22,026 nt of DNA from Candidatus Neomicrothrix sp. UBA881 (lineage in GTDB: Bacteria; Actinomycetota; Acidimicrobiia; Acidimicrobiales; MedAcidi-G1). A model generated the notes under the pieces. The model ran no database searches. It saw nothing but the letters and a program-made list of their open reading frames with translations, and was not told the DNA's origin. The stretch spans positions 2,723-24,748 of the forward strand of contig DBFL01000021.1 of the NCBI GenBank assembly GCA_002294285.1, in the 5' to 3' direction. The translations under genes and the position numbers were made by a program. Positions 15,084 through 21,693 of this stretch are shown one piece after another (position 1 is the first letter of the stretch; the number at the start of each line of letters is the position of its first letter).

Positions 15084-16649
15084 TCAATCGAAAAGACATT
15101 TTTTAAGATTTTTGAAACCATCGTCTTGCATCAATTCTTCTGGATGAATCGTCTGACCAAGAAGACTTCTCCTGCGCATGAAATCTTCAAGCGTGAAAAT
15201 AAACTCGTAATCTTTCATCACTGAAATTTCTGCCGGACAGTAATCAATAATTTCACTGAAATTTTTACCATCTGTCGGAGTTGTTTCAATTTTCTTCAAA
15301 ATCTCGTGCGACCGAGATCCGTGTCTTCTCCACAATTTTTCAATCGAATCTTTTTCAGTAACAATTTCTTTAGCTTTATGAAAAAAAATCGACTTCTCTG
15401 CAGCAGATGGTTCGCCGTACCACCTACTTGAAGGTTTTACGGTTTTATAACCAAGATCGTCTAGTCCGTCGACAACTTCTTCTCCGACGTTTAAACAATC
15501 TGAAAGTTTTCCTCCAAGAATGGAAATAACTCGATCTTTACGATTGACCTCAACAATGTGTTTTCGAGACAGCTCTGTCCAATCCTTGTCTTGATCTACT
15601 CCCCCTTTTGCTATCACAAGCGGTCTAACCCCAACTCTTTCTGCAATTATGTCCTCTTTCAAAAGAGGTCTTGAAAGAGAGAGTTTTCTGTTGGCTTCTT
15701 GCAGCAGGAATTCAATGTCAGCACCCTCGACTGAAACTTCAGGTTTCTCAACTCTTTCATCTGTTGTCCCAATAACCGAACATTTACCCATTGGTATCAC
15801 ATAAAAGAGGCGTTGAGTTTCATCAAAAAATGCGAGAATCCTACCCGAGTCGGTTACTTTAGGAACTACCAAATGAACACCTTTTGAAAAAACGAGGTGA
15901 CTCTCTGTTTCAGTTTTAGTCATCTCAGATATTTCTTTTATTTCTGGACCAGCGGCATTTACGAGAACATCAGAAGATACTTCGAATTCTTTTCCTAAAA
16001 TTTGATCTCGGACTTTTAATTTCCATTTTTGCGAAACGCGTTCAGCTTCAATAACGGTCGTGTAATTACTTACTGCTGCACCTCGCTCCTCAGCATCAAC
16101 TAGCATTTGAATAACAAATCTAGAGTCGTTTTCGATTAACAGGTAGTCAGAGTATTCAATGCCCCCGAGAAGCGAATCTATTTCGATTGAAGGTTCAAGG
16201 CGTTTAATAGTTCTAGGAGACCGATATCTGGGTCTTTTCGTAGCGAATTGCCCAATTGCCCAATATGCATTTGCTCCTATAGAAGCGAACCACGGAGCGA
16301 ACGGAGACGATGCGTCAAGTGTTGCCAGGAAACGCGTTTCAGTTAGTTGAGACGGATAGGAACGAGCAAGACGATTTCTTGAATGGCAGAGCCCTGCAAC
16401 AAGTTTAACCTCGTAACTTTCCAAGTATTTGAAACCACCCCATACCAAATTTGAGGACTCTTGACTTACTCCAGAAGCAAAGTCATTTTTCTCGAAGAGG
16501 CCAACATTAACTCCGTGCGAGCGCAGTGCTAATGCTGCAACTGCCCCATTTATTCCTCCACCAATAACAAGTGCGTCGAAATGACCATTTTCAAATCTGG
16601 ATATTTGCTTTTCTCGTATTTGTTCTGCTTTGCTGTCTAATTCACTCAT
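15084..16649 (-). CDS. GlpD-like FAD-dependent glycerol-3-phosphate dehydrogenase family protein
   Basis: FAD flavoprotein of the DAO/GlpD family, which oxidises glycerol 3-phosphate to dihydroxyacetone phosphate and feeds electrons to quinone. 521 aa. The FAD-binding VIGGGINGAVAA is at 28-39, with E53 closing the fold (GLFEKNDFASG). Further blocks are VNAAGP, the conserved middle part with SVIGTTDE, and ERVGVRPL; the C-terminal helical domain (about 405-510, YEFIFTLEDFMRRRSLLG) is the GlpD C-terminal domain. The active-site loop reads SQESSNLVWGGFKYLE (62-77), where GlpD has the pattern SS-K-L-x-HGG-x-RYL: the histidine is tryptophan and the arginine is lysine, so the substrate may not be glycerol 3-phosphate. 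ATG 16649 overlaps the YciI gene by 8 bases; the longer frame to 16703 lies inside that gene. Quinone coupling would suit the menaquinone made through menB. Confidence 0.85.
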   Translation of the reverse strand: MSELDSKAEQIREKQISRFENGHFDALVIGGGINGAVAALALRSHGVNVGLFEKNDFASGVSQESSNLVWGGFKYLESYEVKLVAGLCHSRNRLARSYPSQLTETRFLATLDASSPFAPWFASIGANAYWAIGQFATKRPRYRSPRTIKRLEPSIEIDSLLGGIEYSDYLLIENDSRFVIQMLVDAEERGAAVSNYTTVIEAERVSQKWKLKVRDQILGKEFEVSSDVLVNAAGPEIKEISEMTKTETESHLVFSKGVHLVVPKVTDSGRILAFFDETQRLFYVIPMGKCSVIGTTDERVEKPEVSVEGADIEFLLQEANRKLSLSRPLLKEDIIAERVGVRPLVIAKGGVDQDKDWTELSRKHIVEVNRKDRVISILGGKLSDCLNVGEEVVDGLDDLGYKTVKPSSRWYGEPSAAEKSIFFHKAKEIVTEKDSIEKLWRRHGSRSHEILKKIETTPTDGKNFSEIIDYCPAEISVMKDYEFIFTLEDFMRRRSLLGQTIHPEELMQDDGFKNLKKCLFD

Positions 16650-16935
16650 AAGGCTCAGCTGCTTTAAGCGGGAAGGCTTTTTTAAATCTGTGTATCTCAA
16701 CACTCTTAAATAGGCCAGCTAGAGAATAAGGATCATTCGAAGCGAACTGTTTTACCTCTGAGATGTCTTCCATGTCTAAAACTATTAAAGAACCACACAT
16801 TTTTCCATCTTCGTCAAGAAGAGGTCCCGCATACACCAACGGAGAGTTGCTCAAATACTCAAGATGACTTTCTCGGGTATTCATCCGCAATTCAAGCGAA
16901 TCTTCTTTATCTAAAGCGTGAATGGCAAAAAGCAT
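16642..16935 (-). CDS. YciI-domain protein
   Basis: Small 97-aa protein of the YCII / dimeric alpha-beta barrel superfamily, whose members are mostly of unknown role; a few are lyases or dehydrochlorinases. Typical features are the opening MLFAIHALDKEDSLELR, HLEYL, the AGPLLDEDGKMCGSL block (36-50), and DPYSLAGLFKSVEI (68-81) with the conserved D-P-Y. H6 is a family active-site candidate. GAGGA 4 to 5 bases before ATG 16935 gives a strong ribosome site. The last 8 bases overlap the start of the GlpD-like gene, so the two are probably co-translated. The function is not known. Confidence 0.87.
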   Translation of the reverse strand: MLFAIHALDKEDSLELRMNTRESHLEYLSNSPLVYAGPLLDEDGKMCGSLIVLDMEDISEVKQFASNDPYSLAGLFKSVEIHRFKKAFPLKAAEPYE

Positions 16936-17021
16936 TTGTTCCTCATTTAAATCGTACCGTTTGATTCGGTAAGCAAAGTTACTTATTGCTACTGTGAGTT
17001 ATTATTTCCATGGGAGCTGAT

Positions 17022-17864
17022 ATGCAAAAACCTGAATTGCTTATTGACGGATTAGATTTTGGTGAGGGACCCCGATGGCATGACGGTTTGCTTTGGTATT
17101 CTGATTTCTTTCAACATTCTGTCTACACAGTTTCCCCTGATGGACGAAGAGAGCTTGTGCTGGATTTAGACACCGAGCAGCCTTCTGGACTCGGATGGCT
17201 TCCAAATGGTGATTTACTTGTTGTAGCAATGTTGGAGCGTAAATTAATTCGGTATAACGGGCAAGAAACCTCTTTACATGCGGATCTTTCTGATATTGCG
17301 ACTTGGCATTGCAATGACATGGTTGTTTCCGAATCTGGAATTGCATACGTCGGTAACTTTGGTTATGACTATGGGTCAGGAGTTGACCCGAAAATGGCTG
17401 ACCTTGCAGCTGTTTTTCCCGACGGTAAAGCAGTGGTAGCGGCTGAGAGTCTTAATTTCCCGAACGGTTCAGTAATTACACCCGACGGCAACACATTGAT
17501 CGTCGGGGAAACATTTGCCTGTCAATATTCTGCATTTTCGATCCTTTCAGATGGGACACTCGCTGACAGGCGGATCTGGGCTGAGACTCCAGGGCGATTA
17601 CCGGATGGATGCACTTTAGATGCTGAAAACGGAATTTGGTTTGCTGATGCTTTTTCCTCGCAAGTTGCAAGAGTGATTGAAGGTGGAGAAATAACTGATG
17701 TTATAGAACTCCCTCAAAGAGCTTTTGCTTGCATGCTGGGTGGATCTGACGGGAGAACACTATTCGTTCTAACTGCAAGCAGCGATCCAGAATCCGGAGT
17801 TGAAGCAGGGGCGGGTGCTATCTATACAGTGCAAGTCGAATTTTCTCATTCCGGGAGACCCTAA
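17022..17864 (+). CDS. SMP-30/gluconolactonase/LRE-family protein
   Basis: Six-bladed beta-propeller that in characterised members hydrolyses sugar lactones with a divalent metal. 280 aa from ATG 17022. The family metal ligands line up: E15 in FGEGPRWHDG, N148 in LNFPNGS and D195 in LPDGCTLD. HCNDM (96-100) supplies the substrate-side Asn. Repeated blade motifs such as DG-x-L-L-V-V and GIWFADAFSSQV are visible. The start at 17022 is chosen because GGGAG lies 5 bases before it, while the in-frame ATG at 17010 has no ribosome site; four extra residues are possible. It is a single gene between two minus-strand pairs, ending one base from the DUF385 gene. Substrate unknown; similar proteins are common in actinobacterial catabolic loci. 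Confidence 0.92.
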   Translation: MQKPELLIDGLDFGEGPRWHDGLLWYSDFFQHSVYTVSPDGRRELVLDLDTEQPSGLGWLPNGDLLVVAMLERKLIRYNGQETSLHADLSDIATWHCNDMVVSESGIAYVGNFGYDYGSGVDPKMADLAAVFPDGKAVVAAESLNFPNGSVITPDGNTLIVGETFACQYSAFSILSDGTLADRRIWAETPGRLPDGCTLDAENGIWFADAFSSQVARVIEGGEITDVIELPQRAFACMLGGSDGRTLFVLTASSDPESGVEAGAGAIYTVQVEFSHSGRP

Positions 17865-17865
17865 T

Positions 17866-18336
17866 TTACTCAGGGAATCTGATCAGTGGAATAAGCCTTT
17901 CGGTCCGTGCCTGATAGTCGTTGTACCAAGCACGATCGTTGCATAGTTGTTCCCATAGTAAATTTCGCTCTTCACCTTCTATAATTTCAGGCGCACATTC
18001 ATACTCACCTGTTTGAGTCTGTATTCTCACTTTTGGATTAGAGGTCCTATCTCTTAAATTGGCTAGCCAATCAGGTTCTTTATCGGCTCCTGCGAAGGAT
18101 CCCACTACCAATCGATGCCCATTCGCATCTCGCCAAATGGGTAATGCTACTTTATGCTCATTTCCGGAGCGTCTACCGACGGTGGTAAGGACAATGTGTT
18201 GCATTCCAACTTGTTGCCAAACACTGTCCTCTTTTCCATTTTCCAGTGCTTCCACATGTGCATTTGATATTTGGATTATTTCTTCGTGTGTTGGTGTATC
18301 CCAAAATTGTTCAATTTTTTGATCTTCAGTTGTCAT
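17866..18336 (-). CDS. DUF385/Ddn-like nitroreductase-family oxidoreductase (F420-type)
   Basis: Split beta-barrel oxidoreductase of the deazaflavin-dependent nitroreductase family, members of which use coenzyme F420 or F420H2. 156 aa. Diagnostic blocks are HIVLTTVGRRSGNEHKVALPIW (47-68, with G54-R-R-S-G the cofactor-phosphate contact), LVVGSFAGADKEPDWLANL and NPKVRIQT. The N-terminus (MTTEDQKIEQFWDTPTHEEI) resembles that of acidimicrobial and mycobacterial members. The start ATG shares one base with the stop of the acyl-CoA synthetase (TAATG on the minus strand), so it depends on that gene for translation. Its substrate is unknown; the partner suggests a reduction in the same degradation route. 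F420 use is inferred from the family. Confidence 0.87.
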   Translation of the reverse strand: MTTEDQKIEQFWDTPTHEEIIQISNAHVEALENGKEDSVWQQVGMQHIVLTTVGRRSGNEHKVALPIWRDANGHRLVVGSFAGADKEPDWLANLRDRTSNPKVRIQTQTGEYECAPEIIEGEERNLLWEQLCNDRAWYNDYQARTERLIPLIRFPE

Positions 18337-19898
18337 TAAATCCGCCTATCTTCGTCTTGCCAGTATGGTTCACGCAAAGGTTGCTTTTGAATTTTTCCTG
18401 TTCCTGTTCTGGGTAATTCATTAAGGAAATCAATTGACTTTGGCGCCTTGTAGCCAGCTAAATTTTCACGGCAGTAAGAAACAAGTTCTTTCTCTAAAGA
18501 GTCCAAATCTTCACACGACTCGTCAGCTACAACTATAGCTTTAACTTGCTCGCCAAATTCTTCATCAGGTATACCAATTACGGCAACATCTTTAACTGTT
18601 GGATGGCCGCCAAGTACACCCTCTATTTCTGCAGGGTAGATATTCACTCCACCAGAAATAATCATGTCTATTTTTCGATCACTTAGCCATAAGTAACCAT
18701 CTTCGTCTAAATACCCAATGTCTCCAAACGTGAAAACACCAGGCTCAAGGTGAGCTGCTTCAGTCTTCTCAGGCGCATTATGGTATTCAAAATCCGTTCC
18801 CATTAGGTTTCTGAAATATAATGTGCCTTCGACTCCATGATCACATCGGTTTCCAGATTCGTCTACAACAATTACCTCAATCGTCTCCAGAGGTTTACCT
18901 AAACTCCCTCCGCGGTCAATCCATTCCTGAGAACTGATAAGCGAAATTATCCCGCCTTCAGTTGCCCCATAGTATTCGGTTATTTTTTTTCCGAACCAGT
19001 CAATCATTTGTTTTTTTATTTTAGGAGGGCAAGGCGCTGCGCCATGTAAAACAGTTTCAAGAGAATCTCCTTTAAATTCGCCCCTTGCATTCTCAGGTAG
19101 ATCTAAGAGTCTCTTAAATTGAGTTGGAACCAAATGAACGTTTGTCGCTTGATGTTTTTCAATTAGCTCTAAAAGACCCGCTGGGTCAAATTTGTGCTGC
19201 ATCACTACGGATGATCCTGCGATCATTGGAAGCCATGAAAAAGCCCACTGTGCTGAATGGTATACAGGTCCACAAAGAGCTGTTACGCCCGGAACGGGCA
19301 ACATTGCCGCGAAGCCAGCTGCTACTAGCTGCATAACATCTGGTGTTACTCCAGGCCCAGCTTCTGTGAGTCCACTTCTTACTCCTTTTGGTCTACCTGT
19401 AGTTCCTGAAGTGTAAAACATAGGCCCACCGAGCAGTTGGTCTTCTGGCTCCTCATCCGATTGGCTTGTCAAAAATTCTTCATAGGCAACAAAGTTTTCA
19501 ATGGGGGTGCCTCCAGCTTGCAAGACTAAAGAAACATTCTCAGAGCGTGGATCATCAAGACTTTTTCTAACTTCGTCTTGGAATCGTTCTCCAACCATTA
19601 TTGCTCGACAACCAGAGTCTTCGTAGACATAAGCAAGCTCATCTGCTATCCAATGCCAATTAACAGGCACATATATAAGACCTGCATGAGCACAAGCGAA
19701 AGAGGTTTCGAACCACTCCATTCTATTTCCGGCAATAATTGCAACTGAATCACCTTGCTCAAGACCCGATTCCCTGAAACCATTAACCAGCCTGTTAATC
19801 CGATTGTCTAGCTCTTTCCAACTTACTGAACCGTTATCGTCTACAAGAGCTAATTCCTCGCCTTTACTTTCTGCAAAATCTTTCATTAAGAGTGACAT
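18336..19898 (-). CDS. Acyl-CoA synthetase (AMP-forming, FadD/ANL family)
   Basis: Activates a carboxylic acid to its CoA thioester through an acyl-adenylate. 520 aa, full length. The adenylate-forming motifs are all present: P-loop YTSGTTGRPKG at 162-172, YYGATEGG near 315, FGDIGYLDEDGYLWLSDRKID at about 393-413 with the ATP-binding Asp and hinge Arg, GGVNIYPAEIE and the C-terminal catalytic lysine in RTGTGKIQK near 505. ATG 19898 is preceded by GGAAGGT at about 7 bases. It has no signal peptide. It is the first gene of a coupled pair with the DUF385 oxidoreductase. The acid cannot be read from the sequence; the length and N-terminus suit medium-chain, aromatic or steroid side-chain ligases equally. 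Confidence 0.95.
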   Translation of the reverse strand: MSLLMKDFAESKGEELALVDDNGSVSWKELDNRINRLVNGFRESGLEQGDSVAIIAGNRMEWFETSFACAHAGLIYVPVNWHWIADELAYVYEDSGCRAIMVGERFQDEVRKSLDDPRSENVSLVLQAGGTPIENFVAYEEFLTSQSDEEPEDQLLGGPMFYTSGTTGRPKGVRSGLTEAGPGVTPDVMQLVAAGFAAMLPVPGVTALCGPVYHSAQWAFSWLPMIAGSSVVMQHKFDPAGLLELIEKHQATNVHLVPTQFKRLLDLPENARGEFKGDSLETVLHGAAPCPPKIKKQMIDWFGKKITEYYGATEGGIISLISSQEWIDRGGSLGKPLETIEVIVVDESGNRCDHGVEGTLYFRNLMGTDFEYHNAPEKTEAAHLEPGVFTFGDIGYLDEDGYLWLSDRKIDMIISGGVNIYPAEIEGVLGGHPTVKDVAVIGIPDEEFGEQVKAIVVADESCEDLDSLEKELVSYCRENLAGYKAPKSIDFLNELPRTGTGKIQKQPLREPYWQDEDRRI

Positions 19899-19994
19899 AA
19901 AATTACCTTCCGTCCATAAAAGAAACTATCCTCAATTCAACTAGTTATTATGTATCGGAGTTCGCCATTAACATTTTTTTAAAAGGTTTTTAAA

Positions 19995-20318
19995 ATGAGT
20001 ACAGAAACTTCTGAGAACACTGAGATTCAATCGGCTAGTCGAACTTTTTCAACTTCAATGGTTATTTCCGGCATCAGGTGCACTTTGACCTATGTCGTCT
20101 TCCCTTGGTTACTGCCACTCGCTGGTGTAGCTGGAGGAATAACCGCTGGCTTAGGTCTGCCAATAGGCCTAATTGCAATTTTCTTTAATGTTTTGAGTAT
20201 CCGTAGATTTTGGAACAGCGATCACAATTTGAAGTGGGTTGTTGCCTCGATAAACGTAGGCGTAATAATTCTTCTTTCGATTCTCGTCGCTATAGACGTA
20301 GCAGATCTTTTACCGTAG
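19995..20318 (+). CDS. Small conserved membrane protein of unknown function
   Basis: 107 aa, three hydrophobic segments by eye (about 32-46, 48-68 and 81-100) after a Ser/Thr-rich cytoplasmic start. I recognise no named family. The pattern GIRCTLTY, then PLAG and GLGLPIGLIAI, then RRFWNSDH resembles small hypothetical membrane proteins of actinobacteria as I remember them, but the role is unknown. ATG 19995 has AAAAGG 8 bases upstream. It is followed 7 bases later by the DUF454 gene, so the two probably share one message. The codon use and hydrophobic pattern are those of a real gene. Confidence 0.8.
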   Translation: MSTETSENTEIQSASRTFSTSMVISGIRCTLTYVVFPWLLPLAGVAGGITAGLGLPIGLIAIFFNVLSIRRFWNSDHNLKWVVASINVGVIILLSILVAIDVADLLP

Positions 20319-20325
20319 AGACTAA

Positions 20326-20736
20326 ATGACAGGTCGAAAAAAAGTTATAAGTAAAGCAAGGAAATTTTTCTTAACGGCTCTTGGTTTTGTATGCGTTTTC
20401 TTGGGGGCAATTGGAATTGTGGTTCCTGGATTGCCTACTACCGTATTTATGATTATTGCTGCCTGGCTGTTCTCGATCTCAAATCCGCGTTTTGAAAAAT
20501 GGCTTCTCAGCCTTCCTAAAATTGGACCAGCTGTTTCCAGCTATCGGCAAGGATTAGGTATGCCTCAAAAAGCAAAATTTTTTGCAATTACTTCGATCGT
20601 AGTTTTTTCAGGATTAGCCATACTCCTCTTAGTGCAAAACCTCTACTTAAAAATACTCATTGGCCTCGTGGGGTTATTTGGAGTCGGATACATACTCGTA
20701 CGAGTTCCTACCCGTGAAAAGATAGGTGAAAAATAA
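20326..20736 (+). CDS. DUF454/YbaN-family inner membrane protein
   Basis: 136-aa membrane protein of the DUF454 (YbaN) family, function unknown. The family motif is present as LGAIGIVVPGLPTTVFMIIA at 26-45, followed by the F-x-x-S-x-P-R-F-x-x-W-L pattern (LFSISNPRFEKWLL) and IGPAVSSY. Two further hydrophobic segments near 85-103 and 106-122 give three to four membrane spans. ATG 20326 comes 7 bases after the stop of the upstream small membrane protein; only GAG is seen as a ribosome site, which suggests coupling to that gene. The stop is 7 bases from the stop of the convergent SDR gene. Confidence 0.88.
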   Translation: MTGRKKVISKARKFFLTALGFVCVFLGAIGIVVPGLPTTVFMIIAAWLFSISNPRFEKWLLSLPKIGPAVSSYRQGLGMPQKAKFFAITSIVVFSGLAILLLVQNLYLKILIGLVGLFGVGYILVRVPTREKIGEK

Positions 20737-20743
20737 AATATTT

Positions 20744-21532
20744 TTAATCGCTGAAAAATTCAGAATAGTCAGGACCAGCTCTTAGGCTGTGCCCACCGTC
20801 TACAGTGAATGTCTGGCCAGTTACCCATCTTGAATCGGCCCCTAGTAGAAATTGCGCCATCGCTGCAACGTCTTCAGGTGTCCCAACCTTACCTAGTGGT
20901 ATGTTTTCGAGGTAGCTTTTATAGATTTCACTGTCTCGCGGTATAACGTCCATCATTTCTGTTGCTATAAAACCTGGGCGGATGGAATTAAATCTGATTC
21001 CAAACTTTCCATATTCGTCAGCAGCGTTTTTCATCATCGTTTCGATGCCAGCTTTTGAAACTGTATAGCCACCAAAAAAAGGATGGGTCAAAGTTGATGC
21101 GATTGAGGACATTCCCACAAAAGATCCACCTCCATTTTTTTTGAAATAAGGAAGAGAGTGTTTAACACAATGCATAGTCCCAAGAACATTCAACTTTAAG
21201 GTGTCCAAATATTGATCGGAGTCCAAATTCTCATAAAGTCCTAAACCAATTGCTCCGCCTGCATTAGCGACAACACCTCCTAATTTTCCTGAAGAATCTG
21301 ATGCTTTTAGAAAGCACTCCTTAACTGACTCTTCATTTGTGACATCGCAAACCACATGTGCGACTTCCACCTTGTGAAGAGAGCGTATTTCGTCAACTGC
21401 TTTTTCTAATTTTTCTAAGGTCCTTCCACAAATTGTTACAAGCGCACCTCTTTCTGCTAAAGATTCTGCACAAGCTTTACCAATTCCTGTTCCACCGCCA
21501 GTTACCAAAACTCTCATTTCATCAAAAGACAT
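20744..21532 (-). CDS. SDR-family NAD(P)-dependent dehydrogenase (FabG/2,4-dienoyl-CoA reductase-like)
   Basis: Short-chain dehydrogenase/reductase, 262 aa. TGGGTGIG at 11-18 binds the cofactor, NAGG is at 90-93, N115 and S142/S143 with Y156-x3-K160 form the catalytic set, and VTGQTFTVDGGHS near the C-terminus is the classical ending. GRTLEKLE after the second strand (R37) favours NADP. The closest known groups are 3-oxoacyl reductases and peroxisomal-type dienoyl-CoA reductases; the sequence does not choose between them. ATG 21532 is preceded by AGGAG at about 5 bases, so the longer frame to 21556 is rejected. A single gene, divergent from the thiamine-regulated thiB, and not visibly under the riboswitch, which faces the other way. 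Confidence 0.92.
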   Translation of the reverse strand: MSFDEMRVLVTGGGTGIGKACAESLAERGALVTICGRTLEKLEKAVDEIRSLHKVEVAHVVCDVTNEESVKECFLKASDSSGKLGGVVANAGGAIGLGLYENLDSDQYLDTLKLNVLGTMHCVKHSLPYFKKNGGGSFVGMSSIASTLTHPFFGGYTVSKAGIETMMKNAADEYGKFGIRFNSIRPGFIATEMMDVIPRDSEIYKSYLENIPLGKVGTPEDVAAMAQFLLGADSRWVTGQTFTVDGGHSLRAGPDYSEFFSD

Positions 21533-21555
21533 TTTTCTCCTATTTAAGAAAATCA

Positions 21556-21584
21556 TTAACTAATCTGTTTAAAAGCGATACTAT
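21556..21584 (+). promoter_or_regulatory. Predicted promoter of the TPP riboswitch-thiB message
   Basis: TTAACT at 21556-21561 (four of six bases of TTGACA), a spacer of 17 bases, and TACTAT at 21579-21584 (TANNNT). The start of transcription would fall near 21591, just before the riboswitch. On the other strand TATAGT overlaps the same bases and may serve the divergent SDR gene. Confidence 0.5.
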
Positions 21585-21592
21585 ATGAATTG

Positions 21593-21692
21593 TCATACGG
21601 GGAGCTCGGACCATCCGAGCTGAGAGGACTGAATCCGGAAACGGAGGGCAGTTGACCCGAGCACCTGATCTGGATAATGCCAGCGGAGGAAT
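21593..21692 (+). promoter_or_regulatory. TPP (thiamine pyrophosphate) riboswitch
   Basis: THI-element aptamer ahead of thiB. Seen in order: CGGGGAGC at 21598-21605; a perfect 8-base stem AGCTCGGA/TCCGAGCT (21603-21610 and 21614-21621); CTGAGAGG (21620-21627), the part that binds the pyrimidine ring; an optional P3a hairpin with TCCG-GAAA-CGGA (GNRA loop); GACCC, then ACCTGATCTGGATAATGCC (21663-21681) and CAGCG, the pyrophosphate-binding half with stem CTGG/CCAG. The Shine-Dalgarno GGAGG (21685-21689) sits directly at the 3' edge of the aptamer, and the GTG start follows 4 bases later, so control is probably of translation: binding of TPP should hide the ribosome site and shut off uptake. Confidence 0.95.
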
Positions 21693-21693
21693 A

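Noticed and set aside
16961..16995. TTGATT and TACTGT as a promoter for the SMP-30 gene
   Set aside because: The spacer of 23 bases is too long for a sigma-70 type promoter, and no other pair in the gap is better.
20735..20744. AAAATATTTT palindrome between DUF454 and SDR stops
   Set aside because: Ten A/T bases with no GC stem; not a believable hairpin terminator.
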